The notes below the pieces were generated by a model. The model did no database searches. It saw only the letters and a program-made list of their open reading frames with translations, and was not told the origin of the DNA. The translations under genes were made by a program, and so were the position numbers. 64,000 bases of DNA from Eutreptiella sp. 'Long Island Sound 2002' (Eukaryota; Euglenozoa; Euglenophyceae; Eutreptiales; Eutreptiaceae), in the NCBI GenBank assembly GCA_964036045.1, contig OZ038381.1, positions 157,422,283-157,486,282 of the forward strand, given 5' to 3'. Of the stretch, positions 20,603 to 31,215 are shown one piece after another (positions within the stretch are counted from its first letter, which is position 1; each line of letters starts with the position of its first letter).

Positions 20603-22749
20603 ATGGCCTCCAAGAAACTTGTGCCATCCTCCGTCTTTGTCCGAATTCGCCCGATTTCGCACGACGGCAAGAGCGGACACACGGAGGGCGAGGCGGTCAA
20701 CAAGAAGATTGCGAAATGGGACGCGACAACGGTCTCGGTACAAGATGATGACTTGCGCGAAACCACCACCTTTGATGTGACCGGGGTCATCCCCCCGGAG
20801 ACTGAGCAAGAAGAAGCATGCAATACGATGGTCCCAGACTTGCTGAATGCCTTTAAAACCGACTGCAATGTGCTTCTTTTCGCCTACGGCCAAACGGGGT
20901 CCGGCAAGACCCACACGATGCTTGGGGAGATCAAGAGCCTCTCTTCCGCAGAGCCATTGCCAGGTTGGGGCATCTTTCCGCGCGTCGTGCACTCGACGCT
21001 ACAATCCATGCAAGAGTGGCGTGCCGCTGGGGTGCATTGTGTTCTTCTTGCCTCCGCGGTCGAGTTCTATTGCGGCGCGGCGTTCGACTTGAATAGCGAC
21101 GGCAATGTCAAGAATGAAGTAACGATTGACCGCGAGGCTAACGTTTTCGGGACTAAGTCGAAGGTTCTTCATGCGTGCACGTGAGTGAGGTTTGTGTGCA
21201 TGTCCCTTATGCGGGATCAAGAGGCAATCCCTGTACAGCCCACCAAACCAAGTAGTAACGTGCGCAAAGCAACAATCGCCAAGGAGGCGTGATCTCAACA
21301 ACACTACAAGCGAGACAAAAGCAAAAGCAGATCAGACGCATTACTGTGCCAAACGATGAGTCACGAATGGACACTCATGTCCCATCGTTTTACTCGTTGT
21401 ATTTTGGAGAACGGTGATGCCACACACTTGCCATGTGTGTGCATGAGGTTTCGTTTATGCTTTATTTAGCGTGCACACGGTCCGTTGTCTCTATATGCCA
21501 TGACTAGGGATTGTGGTGTTGGGCAAAGAAAATGAAATGCGACAAATGACCAACGAGCCGGGCTTCCATTTTGGCGGGCTTCAATGAGATGCCTGCTGTA
21601 CTGCGCTACACCTGTCTAAGACCTCAACATGCTTTATCGATAATTTGGCTGGTTCGTGACTCTTTCTCCCTCAACATCTGCGTGAGTTGCTTGCACCCAT
21701 CATACCGCTTGTACCCATTGCTTGTGCTCATTGCTTGCTTGGACCCCCAATATTGCTTGTAGCCATAGCTTGCGGCCACTTTGCCCACTTTCGTGGGGTG
21801 GGTGAGGGTTTTGAAGCAAGGTCGGATTGTGGTATCCCTCTTGTTCGACACACAGTACGGCTCACGGAAGTTGATCCTTCGTGCATACCCAAAACCGACG
21901 GGCGAGTTTACCACCGACCTATTGCGGCATGCTCTTCTTGGATTGTGACTCCCCTTCTAGGTTGTACGTGCGTCTACGTGCATGTCCTTGGGACCGAATT
22001 TGGGCTTCGGCCATCGGGAAGTGGGAAAGATTTGCTTCAGAACAATGTGCGCGCAGCATATCCTTATTTTTGCGGTTGGATGCCAAAATGCTTGTAACGC
22101 GTCTGCTCAAAGGAGTTCACCTCGACGCGGCAGCTCAAGAAATGGATCAAGCAGATGTACCGGAACCGCACGACCGCCAAGACTGCGATGAACGACGCCT
22201 CATCGCGCTCGCACTGTGCATTCATCCTAACGCTACATCGGCTGCTCGCCGACGACACGTACGTACGCACCACCTTCTCGCTGATCGACATGGCCGGCTC
22301 GGAGCGCCATGCCAAGACGGGCGCGACGCGAGTATCCGGCTTGGAGGCTACCATGGAAGCCCTCCAAATGATGGTGTGCCCTTCACCCAAGCCACACCAT
22401 TCGGCCGCAAAAGGGCTGCCAACTGCAAGAGACATTGCCGCCATTTCTCACGGTGGTTTCAATGCGCTTCTACCTACTCTTGCACGACTAGAGCACTGCC
22501 TGCTCAAGCAAGCAACTGCTCCTGTCTTGCGGATCCGACGACTACGACCATTTGTGTTGCCTCTTGCCCACATTCATGCCCCCCAAAACGCCCCGCCCCG
22601 CGACGCGCCGACCACGGACCCACCGCCACACCCCTCACGACCATTTCGGACCTGCCGCCGATTCCATCCTTGGACTCAAATACAAGTCATCATCAGGTGG
22701 CCTTAACGGACGCCAAACAGACAACGCAACCAAGCGGCGAATTCTGTAG
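20603..22749 (+). CDS. kinesin-like motor protein, 3' part broken (possible pseudogene)
   Basis: Exon 1 starts at ATG 20603 and encodes the front of a kinesin motor: VFVRIRPIS, the P-loop FAYGQTGSGKTHTM, GWGIFPRVV. It ends near 21163 (AAG/GTTCTT) or 21180 (GTGAGT). After an intron of about 0.9 kb, exon 2 (from about 22113) has NRTTAKTAMNDASSRSH (switch I) and LIDMAGSER (switch II). The remaining motor pieces appear in changing frames: LLPTLARLEHCLLKQA, then ADPTTTTICVASCPHS, then ADSILGLKYKSS (a neck-like piece) by 22700. Two frame changes within 200 bp without good splice sites suggest indels, from decay or sequencing error. The family hydrolyses ATP to walk on microtubules. It belongs to the divergent protist class with a WGIFPR motif and sits just before a second kinesin gene. 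Confidence 0.75.
21181..22112 (+). other. intron of first kinesin gene
   Basis: No family resemblance in any frame. A short repetitive patch around 21700-21775 repeats CCCATTGCTTGTGCTCATTGCTTG-like words. The donor is GTGAGT at 21181 or GTTCTT at 21164; the acceptor AAAG is at 22109-22112. Confidence 0.5.
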
Positions 22750-23194
22750 TTCAGGACCAGAGTCACCAAATCGAGGGCACGACTGCATTCTCGAATCGCT
22801 TCTTGGAGCGCCGCAAAAGATGTGCTGGTTTTCCAGTGCGACACACGTGCGCTGCTTGACGGAGCCACAAAGAGTGTACTAGGGAAGACCCAGATGGTGC
22901 TGATTGTGACTGCAGGCATTGTGCTGGAAAGGCTGCAACTGCAAAGCTGCGTTGCTCCAAATAGGCCGGCCAGTGCGACGGTCTCCTGTGCACTTTCTCG
23001 TCGAGGCAAAGGGTGCCGCCCGACCCAAAGCCAACAAGCAGACGTCTTTTGGCGCTATAAAGCAGCGTTTGTTGCACAGTAGGAGCCGTCTCGAAACCGC
23101 TTTGCTCGAATTGGGAACCAACACATCGTTTGTGATGTAGGAGGCCGGCACGCCAGAGCGGCTGTCTGTGGGCGCCCAGGGCACCCTCATCAAT
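22750..23194 (+). other. coding-like spacer between the two kinesin genes
   Basis: Two + frames look coding-like: one with SWSAAKDVLVFQCDTRALL (to 23082) and one with KQTSFGAIKQRLLHSRSRLE (to 23140). The second is in frame with the next gene, separated only by TAG at 23138-23140; ATGTAG there could also be an intron acceptor, like GCATGTAG at 23911-23918. It may be the tail of the first kinesin, the start of the second, or a bridge between them. Confidence 0.35.
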
Positions 23195-26100
23195 ATGGAG
23201 CTGTCGATGATTGCCACCGAGATCATGAAGGCATCGGAAATGCACAAGAAGGGCATGCCGTACAAGGCCGCGAGCGAAATGAGCACGGCAGCCTCCTTCT
23301 ACTTCTGTGCCTGCTACGACGGCCGCGCCCGCCTTGGGGCCTGCGTGACCATCTCCCAATCGCCGCAGCACGGGTTCGAATCCTGGTTCTCTCTCCGGTA
23401 CGCCCAGCAGCTGGCGGCTTGCCGCACGCCGCTGCACCGCGTCAAACCCGTGCCTATGGCCAAGGCCCTGGAGGCTGCGGCGCACGCGGCGGAGGCGGCT
23501 GCAAACGACTTCGCGAATGCAAACAAGAATCCGCAGGGGGCCAAGCAGTGGCGCGTGTTCTCGCTGGTCCTTGGGGCCGCAACGCACACCGCTGAGACGC
23601 TGCTGTACCTCCAGAAGCTCGCGGATGAGAGGGACGGCATAGCAGAGGCTGGGGACGATGCAGAGGTGGATTGTGAACATTCTCTTCTCTGCTCTTATCC
23701 TTCCCCCTGCCTGCCCTCTGCACAAGGGGCTTGCTGTGGTATTTTGCAGGGATTGAGGCCAGGGAGAAGGCGTGTTGCAGTCGCACTAGGATCGGGAGGC
23801 AGGTGTGGTGTGTGGCGGCGAACCAATACCACATGCCCTTCCCTCCCTCCCTCCGTCCGCCCGTCCGCCCCTTGCATGCTTGCATGCCTCCCCTACCCCC
23901 TCCCTCCCTCGCATGTAGGGTTCTGATGATTCTTCAGACGACGATGACGAGTGGCCGCCACGGCCGCGCCCCCCCCGGACGGCCCGGACAACTGCCAGCA
24001 CTGGCCCCAAGAAGTCGGCTTTGGAGATGGGCAAGATTAATGAGGATTTCGCAGTTTTCGTTCGGATTCGGCCGCACGTTGAGCGGGAGGTGAAGGCTGG
24101 GGCGAAGAACTGCTTCACGGTTTCTGACGTCGAGTTTCCCCGGGACCCACCACCCCAGCGTATCACCGTGCGGTCCAGCAGCAAGTCAGGCGAGTCTGCA
24201 AAGGGGGTGCAGCCCAGCTACGTCTTTAACCGAGTCTTCAGCGATGCCCACGGCCAGGAGGCCGTGTATCAGGCCACGGTGCAGCCCTATGTCGCCGATT
24301 TTGTTGGCGGTACGAACGTGACCGTATTCGCCTACGGGCAGACGGGCACTGGCAAGACCTACACCATCGCTGGGCCCAAAGAGGACCCCGGCGTCGTGAC
24401 GCGGTGCCTCGCGGATGTCTTTGAAGCCCTTCCTGGCACGTGCATGGTATGACTTTCACGTTCGCTGTGTCGCCGTCCTTTCACCATCATCTCTACGAAA
24501 ATGATTCTTGCCCTCATCTTCAGTCACATTTTGGATTTTTAATGAACATACACGACATGAGAACTCTGCGAATTGCTTCTAACACAGAGGAAGACATATG
24601 GTTCAGTGTGAGGAAGAGAGGGATGGACGGAGAAGTAGGGACGGACGGAGGGAAAAAGAGATGGAGGGAGGGTGCGAGAGGCAAAAGGGTGCCAGGGCGG
24701 GAACGAGGTGGATTGCAAGGAGGGAAAGGAGGAAGGGGAGGATACTTTCACGACAGTGTGTGAATATGAATGAACAATGGCATTTGCATTTGTGTGGGAT
24801 GTTCATTGCCCCACTTTCCACCGTCGATCTACAAATGCCACTGCTGCAGAGCTCCACTTAGGTAGGGGGTGGTTCGGTTGGGCCAAGGAGTGCGCGATTC
24901 AATCACTGGACGCACACCAATGGTCCGAGGAGCTCCAAGAGGGGCTGCCACACTTTGTGGGGCAGGGGCGATGGACCTTATCAGAGTTCCACTTAAGGGG
25001 GCGGGGGGGGGGGGCGAAGACAAGGTCTTTGACCTAAGCTGAATTTTTTGACTGGCAAAATTTGGCCCAATCACTTAGTCCTGAGGGGGATGGGGGCGTG
25101 GTCCGGAACCCCTCTATCCCAGCCCCTCGCTCCATACTGGTGCTGAGTCGTTAAGTGGAACTCTGGACCTTACGTTTTCCTTCGGGGCTCAATGCACCCC
25201 ATCTCTGTCTGATGTGCCCACACATCAAACCACCCACCCACAACAGGCACAACACCAGCGCAGCGAAGTGAGTGAGTGAGGGGATGGTGTCGGTCAGCAC
25301 ATGGCCCTGTCTGCCAAGGCTTGCAGAGCTTCCCGTTAACCCCCTACCGCAAAGAGCTCCGTCTTCTATTCCTCTTGGGCTGTCCAACCGCTTGAGCGAA
25401 ACCCCACATGGTGGCCATTGTCTCTGGCAATCCGCTCAAGGGTCCCAACTTCAACCCGCAGAAAACCACCCTGAAAATGGGCCTTCCGACAAACCCTTTC
25501 ATGAGGTGCACACACACCTTCGGACTGTTCTGTCTCTGAAACAATCTGCAAAAAACAAAAACCCCCGTGATTAAGGAAGCACCAAAACACACGCTCAATT
25601 GCTGTTCCCGTCATTCCTACACCGCAAAAACCACGGACCGCAGACGACGGTAGCCCCGGAATATCATGATTTGACTGAACACTAACGTGCCGAATAGGGG
25701 GTCTGAAAATGCACGGCATGGCGGGCGTCAGCAACGCGGGCTAAGCGTCATTTGAGCAAAGGTCTGGACACACACCAATGGTTCGAGGAGCTCCAAGAGG
25801 GGCTGCCACACTTTGTGGGGCAGGGGCGATGGACCTTATCAGAGTTCCACTTAAGGGGGCATGTGCAAAAGTGCCCGGTGACGAGCCGCAACAGGACACA
25901 CAACAAGACACAAGGGAATCATGAGGTGCGAGCACTGCAGCAACCACCAAATGCGGCGCACGCCAAGCGAGCCATCAGCAAACACCCCCCCCCCTCTACA
26001 AGGTGCCCACGTACTCCACAAGGGCGGGGGCTGCACCCCGCGCGCCGGGAGGTTCCCGCCATGGGGGTGGCAACAGGGCCGTGAACAGCCAACCGCGCAT

Positions 26101-29100
26101 GGGACAGTCCACGTCGTACTGAGATGTGAAATCCTCGTACGGGGGGGCAGGCGGGTGGGACAGGAGGGGGTGCGCGACATTGGCACCCAGGAGCGCCACC
26201 AGACAGGCGGAGGAGCAACACAGACACACAGAACGCGGGAGCCACACCAAGGGGGACAAGGGCGGGCACACCAGACAAGGAGGAGGGGCACAGCAAGGCA
26301 GGAGAGGCAACCAGAACAGCGGGAACAGGGAACCAGAATGGAGCAAATGGTGGAGCGTGCGCATGGGAGGCAGCGACAATAAAGGGGATGGCTTGGCCAG
26401 CTAGCCCCGTCGCTACGGGCGGCCAGGGCAACCCCTGCTCAACCGGCATCAGGTAGGGGGTGTCTCCCGCAGCCCAGATGGGCTGTTTGCGCAACAGGAG
26501 CGGGAGCCCATCAGGGGCAGACCAGCCGTGAGGGGGAAAAGGACATATGGTGGACAGCCTGGACAGCGTGTGGAGGAACAGGGCACCTGGGCCGCACAGA
26601 AACACAGCGAGGCAGGCTATGGACGGCCTGTGGACAGAGGTGTGTGGACAACAAAAACAGTCAAACGACCCCGGCAACAACCAGCACATCCTCAATACGC
26701 CAATTATTGGGCGCCGCTGACGCGCAAACGGCACACCATGCCACATTCAGCACAGCCCCAACACACCAACTACTAGGCTCCGCGAACGCGGAAACGACAC
26801 CAGCAAGAGCACCGGCCGCAGCGACATGCGAAGGGAAGAACGGGTGACCGTCCAGGGCCCCGTAAAGGAGCAACAACCAGACGGAATGTCACACAGGCGG
26901 GCAAAGAAAAGGTCTGTGGCCTAAGCTGACTGGCACTGATGGCGCCAGAGAAAAATTTTGACTGGCATAGTAATTCACCCGTGCACCACAGGAAGGCGGT
27001 GAATAGTCTGTAGACACTGTCTGCTACAAGTAGGCGCGGTCTGCTAATTGTCGAAACTGTGTGCATGTTGTAGATGCGAAGTGCCAATATCAGGGAAGGA
27101 GGCCGAAGGCCCCCTTCGACACAACCGTCCTGCTCCAGCATTTACCCGTGCACCACAAGAAGGTGGTGAATAGTCTGTAGACAATATCTGTTACTATGTT
27201 ACTTCGCAGTCCAGTGCGTAGTAACGTAGTAACGTAGTAAATTACTACGCACTCAAGCACGTAGTAACAAAGTAACGTAGTAAATTACTACGCACTCAAG
27301 CACGTAGTAACGTAGTAACATAGTTACTCCAGCGCGTTGGATTGCATAGTAAAACAGCCCTCCTCCCTCCATACTGGTGCTGAGTCGTTAAGTGGAACTC
27401 TGGACCTTACTTTTTCCTTCGGGGCTCAATGCGCCCCATCTCTGTCTGATGTGGTATCCACCCTTGCCTTTACCGGTAATGCCTCACAGGCACGGGTGAA
27501 TACGCGTTGCTGGCCCTTCGTCGTGACAGGACGGGGCTGCGCCCACGAAAGCAATTAAAACATAAGGCTTGCTCATTGATCCACATGCGTGCAGCGCTGC
27601 TGCTGGTCCAGACCTTTGCTTAAGTTGGGTCCCACTGGAGCTGGGGGAAGGGGGTCATGTGGTCGGGGGCTCAGGGCCGGCACATGTTGACCATGTTTGA
27701 CATTTTCTGGCACCCACCATCTCATCTGGTCGCAGCACACGTGAACCTTGTAAATCACTCTTGACCGGATCCTTTGTACTCTCGCAAGGAGCTGTATTAC
27801 GAGTATGTGCAGCTGTACCTGGACGAGTTCAAGGACCTGCTGCTGGAGGAGCCTCGCGAGCTCAAGCTGGTGGACGGGAAGGACGGGAGTGTTCACCTGC
27901 AGAACCTCACGAGCCACAAGGCGACTTCCGCGGAGGATGTGCTGCGAGCCTTGGCCGTGGGTGCGACGCGTCGGGCGACCCGAGGGCACGATATGAACGC
28001 GGTCTCGAGTCGTAGTCATGCGATCCTGATGCTGCGTTTGGTGAAGCCTGGCGGCAGCCCCTCCGCACCAGCGGCCAGCATGTTCATTGTGGATCTTGCT
28101 GGGAGTGAGCGGGTGGCTCGCAGTGGCGTGACGGGCCAGGGCTTTGACGAGGCCACCTCCATCAACCAGTCGCTGACTGGACTCGGGCGTGTGGTCGTGA
28201 CGCTTATTGAGAGTGGAAGCAGCAAGGGCTTCGTGCCGTATAACGCCCATCCGCTGACGATGATCCTCAAGCCAGGGCTCGGGGGCAACAGCCGCACCTG
28301 CCTCATCGCGTGTGTCACCCAGGCCCCGGACTCCATGAACGAGAGCGTCAACACCCTGCGGTTTGCGATGCAGGTATGCAAAGTTTATGTACCGAGGCCG
28401 TTTGTGTGTATTTGTGTAAACCACGAACAAAGCAGCAAGAGCTGTCAAAGATGTTTTTTTATGGTGCGTGTGCGTGTGCGTACCTGTTTGTGTGTGTGCG
28501 TTTATGTATGCGTGTCGAATGCCACTATCACCACCACCACCACCACCACCACCATCACCACCGCCACCACCAGAAGAACAGCAGCAGCACCAATCACACT
28601 AGAGGAATCACGTAACATGCAGTGCTAGGTCCGTGGTCGTATGCACAACAACAACTCACATCAACGATATTGACAGAATGCATACACAACCAGATCTTGA
28701 GGATATTTGTTGGTACTCTATTGCCAAGGCCAGACCGTGCACGCAGTCGGTCGCGAGGAATGTTCCCGTCAGCCGAATTGTGTCATATGATATTGTGTAG
28801 TGTTGTGGGGTATCGCAACGTACCATGTGGTATGCTGTTTTATTGTTCTATCTCAACCATATCCCATCCCATCCCATTCCATCCTATTCTACCCATCCCA
28901 ATATTCCTCGACATACAGGCGTCACATGTGAAGAATAAGGTGGACAAGAAGGAGGCACAGAACATGGAGGACAAAGAGAAATCAAAGATTGCGGCTGCCG
29001 GGAATGAGTTTGTGCTCCAAGACGGCAAGGGCACGGTTGAGCTCCCGACAGGTCCGCTCGAGATCTGGGGGCATTGGGACATTGCAGGGGGCAGCCCTGA

Positions 29101-31215
29101 CCGAGTCGTCGTTCTCCTGGGGGGGCTGAATTCTAAGCCAGCAAGCCTTCAGGGCCTGATCGACGCACTTGCTGAGAAAGGTGGCCCCTGTCTACCCTTG
29201 CTGCGCTGCTGTTTACTGTGCCCTGCCCATTGGTCTCAAGTAGAAACTCCTCAAGCCAGAAAGGCTGTATGCAGGAAATAATGTAAGTTTAGGGGATGAA
29301 GGAACGAAGACAGCGTATGTAAACCCGGAAACACCAGTAGGGGCAAAGAAAAGATTCAGGGAATGGTCATTGCCGACATGGAGGCGCCTACGGCATCCGT
29401 GTTGGCCATCACATGTGTCATGATTGTCGACCATGTACCATGGCAACTGCTTGGAGTCCAGCTTACCGTTGGGCCCTGGTGTTGAGTGGAATTTGTTCCA
29501 CCGTAGGTAATGGATTTTCCGATATCGTGCATACTGGTTCAGCGCACAGCCCGCATAGAAGCTGTTTGCGTACGTGTACAATTTGGACGTGTACCATCCA
29601 AGATAGGGGTGGGGTGGGGGGGGAGAATAGAGGTTGGGTGCCAAATTGCCAACCACCGTGGCAAGTTTCCACCCACGCTCAATGACTGTTTGTTTGTTGT
29701 TGGATTGTTCCGTTCGTTTGGTGTTTCTTGAGTTGCCATTGATATTTTTTGCCTCCCCTTTTCGTGTCTCCCCCCCCCTCATCTCTTCTGGCCATGAATC
29801 CATAGGTCCTGCACAAAACAAGCAAAAGATGCGGCAACGGGGCCAAGTACATACAGCTGAGGAGTACTTTCCAAGTATCATGGAAGGAGGAGTGGGACCG
29901 GTACCGTTTGGGTGTCTATCTTGACATTCATACTACACAGGATGTAATCAAATTCTGGGAGCCTAGGCCTGTTGTTTTGCGGGACGCTGTGGCTCCATAT
30001 TTATGGTACCCTGTGACAACCGTTGCAATCGAGCAGTCATTCAGCTTGGCTACACTTGTTGATGAAAAAAATCGCTAAAACAGGTGTAGAGAGATGCGTG
30101 AGGCATGTGTGATCATGTTCTGCAACGGTGATGTCGAGGAACACTTTGCAAAGTGGCAACAGTTGCATGGACCTGTTTTGTGTTTTGCCCTCCTTGCACT
30201 TGCCCACCTCTCATTCTTTCACTTCTTTTTGCACAAAATGTTATGATGGCAAGTGGGGGTAAACCAAGAAATTGCTTGCTCCTGAGGCCCTGAAGCCCAG
30301 ATTCCCAATCTATGAGGACAATTTTGCTGCATGGAAATGCTGCGGGAAGTCATCGAAAATCAGGGAAGGATTTTGGACCAAAATCATGGACAAGGCAGAA
30401 ACCCTGCGCACAGCACAGCGCTGACCCCAGTGCACGCTCTGAGCAGTACATCCTGAGACATAAATGCCCCAGTCTAAGCTGGAGGCCGCCACCAGCAAAG
30501 CCGGACTCCAATACTGCATGGCCCTTCGAACGAAACCTAAAGCCCCTCCCTCCCTCCCTCCCTCCATCCATCCCTCCTTTCCTACCTTGGCTACCCTCCA
30601 TGCCCCCTCCCCAAGAAGCGTTTCTCTTTTGCTTTTCTGTCCTCCCCAACCCCCCGATCCCTGCAAATTTATACCTCAGGCTGCCAGGTGCTCGCGCCCA
30701 TGTTTGCATCAACGTCCCAGAAGGAGCTTGACGCGGATGTGCAGGTGCTTATCGGCCTCCTTGACTGGCTTGGTATTGCGCAGCCAGTGATCTATGGACG
30801 TGACTGGGGTGCGATCCGGGCGTGCAAATTTAAGATACGCCACCCCAAGCGTGCAGCGGTTTTGGTGCTGGAGGAGTGTAGTGGGAAGATCGACGAGAAG
30901 GAGTACAAGGCGCGGATAAAAGCGGACCCGCGTATGTGTTTTGGGGCAATGGGGGGAAGCTGGCTATGGTTTACTGATGGGACGTTTCCAAAGACCATGG
31001 ATGGCAAGCGGGGGAAAAACTTGCAGGGCTTGAAGGGGAAGATCGTCCTTCTGTTCCCCTTATCCAGCAACGGCAAACATGACCCAAAGGGTAAGTCAAG
31101 CTGGATTGGTAAGGCCGCCGAAATGTACGCAAAGCTTTTCAACACGAAGTACATCGATTCATATTTGCTGGGGGACGATGACGTAGCGAAAAAGATTACG
31201 TCTTGCTTCCCCTAA
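23195..31215 (+). CDS. kinesin motor fused to alpha/beta-hydrolase domain
   Basis: Five exons join in phase: 23195-23665 (N-terminal helical, Ala-rich part; first ATG at 23195), 23919-24446, 27789-28373, 28919-29180 and 30680-31215 (TAA). Exon 2 opens with an acidic stretch, then the motor: FVRIRPHVERE, P-loop AYGQTGTGKTYT (24336-24359). Exon 3 carries NAVSSRSH (switch I), DLAGSER (switch II), INQSLTGLGRV and LGGNSRTCLIACV. Exon 4 gives the neck ASHVKNKVDKK and then a hydrolase start, VVVLLGGLNSK. Exon 5 has GLLDWLGIAQPVIYGRDWGA, a nucleophile elbow with Asp as in epoxide hydrolases and dehalogenases. The usual C-terminal catalytic His is not evident (SYLLGDDDVAKKI), so the domain may bind, not cleave. 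All introns are GT-AG. A motor plus hydrolase suggests cargo or lipid handling, but that is inference. Confidence 0.82.
24908..24996. repeat. 3' fragment of TTAA-type element (copy 1)
   Basis: Nearly identical to 25765-25854, including CAGAGTTCCAC followed by TTAA at 24993-24996. No matching 5' end is seen upstream, so it is a truncated copy. Confidence 0.75.
25151..25854. mobile_element. non-autonomous piggyBac-like element with TTAA duplication
   Basis: TTAA (25151-25154) is followed by GTGGAACTCTGG, and CAGAGTTCCAC (25840-25850) is followed by TTAA (25851-25854). The 11-bp ends are inverted copies, and TTAA flanking is the hallmark of piggyBac insertions. The 696-bp body has no transposase. 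Both ends recur elsewhere in this intron (24908-24996 and 27368-27452), which shows a family. Internal frames are short and meaningless. Confidence 0.7.
26966..27190. repeat. dispersed repeat, two local copies
   Basis: ACCCGTGCACCACAGGAAGG with GGTGAATAGTCTGTAGACA (26969-27022) recurs at about 27145-27185. The following part (27013-27115: GTAGACACTGT, CTGCTAATTGT, CATGTTGTAGA, GGCCGAAGGCCCCCTTC) reappears diverged at 40570-40745. Confidence 0.7.
27190..27335. repeat. tandem array of CGTAGTAA words
   Basis: A unit of about 47 bp with ACGTAGTAAATTACTACG and CACTCAAGC is present about twice, flanked by extra CGTAGTAA copies. TAGTAAATTACTA is itself a palindrome. Confidence 0.75.
27368..27452. 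repeat. 5' fragment of TTAA-type element (copy 3)
   Basis: Matches 25131-25216 over about 85 bp with few differences, including flank plus TTAAGTGGAACTCTGG. Because the match starts about 20 bp left of the TTAA, the flank was duplicated with the end, so this copy may have arisen by segmental duplication, not transposition. Confidence 0.65.
28374..28918 (+). other. intron of kinesin-hydrolase gene with microsatellites
   Basis: Donor GTATGC after CAG 28373; acceptor ACATACAG at 28911-28918. It contains a GTGTGC run near 28465-28515, a CAC/CCA run at 28522-28572 and a CCCAT-type run near 28857-28905. Confidence 0.75.
28522..28572. repeat. CAC trinucleotide microsatellite
   Basis: About 16 CAC/ACC units with a few interruptions, inside the intron of the kinesin-hydrolase gene. 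Confidence 0.85.
29815..30180 (+). pseudogene. hAT transposase C-terminal dimerisation domain, decayed
   Basis: In one + frame: AKYIQLRSTFQVSWKEEWDR, then DVIKFWEPRPVVLRDAVAPY, YPVTTVAIEQSFSLATLVDE, a TAA (30076-30078), and in the same frame REMREACVIMFCNGDVEEHF. This follows the hAT-family C-terminal dimerisation module (W...P.L...A...P.S...VER.FS...... N), with Gln where the signature Glu-Arg has Arg. The rest of the transposase is absent. The in-frame stop and intronic position make it a relic. Confidence 0.75.
30540..30580. repeat. CCCT/CCAT tetranucleotide run
   Basis: CCCTCCCTCCCTCCCT followed by CCATCCATCCC, next to the polypyrimidine stretch before the last acceptor of the kinesin-hydrolase gene. 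Confidence 0.8.

Larger units (their letters stand above)
24447..27788 (+). other. 3.3-kb intron of kinesin-hydrolase gene, repeat-filled
   Basis: Donor GTATGA after ATG at 24446; acceptor CTCGCAAG at 27781-27788. It contains a purine-rich stretch (24600-24740), a TTAA-flanked element and its fragments, dispersed repeats and a tandem array, listed separately. No separate gene is seen. Confidence 0.7.
29181..30679 (+). other. 1.5-kb intron of kinesin-hydrolase gene
   Basis: Donor GTGGCC after GAGAAAG at 29180; acceptor ATACCTCAG ending 30679. It carries the decayed hAT transposase end (29815-30180) and a CCCT tetranucleotide run at 30540-30580. A 222-codon minus-strand frame (29213-29881) has no family resemblance. 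Confidence 0.7.

Noticed and set aside
21881-22882. 333-codon + frame across the first kinesin
   Set aside because: Mostly out of frame with the switch I and II motifs; only one short piece (ADPTTTTICVASCPHS) belongs to the motor.
23370-23410. tRNA-like T-loop phrase GGGTTCGAATCC
   Set aside because: The flanks do not form a five-pair T stem or a cloverleaf, and it lies inside a coding exon.
22763-23725. 320-codon minus-strand frame
   Set aside because: No family resemblance and opposite to the N-terminal exon of the kinesin-hydrolase gene, which splices in phase.
27573-28448. 291-codon minus-strand frame
   Set aside because: Antisense to kinesin exon 3, which has clear motor motifs on the + strand.
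29213-29881. 222-codon minus-strand frame
   Set aside because: Intronic, no recognisable motif, overlaps the hAT relic on the other strand; chance cannot be excluded.
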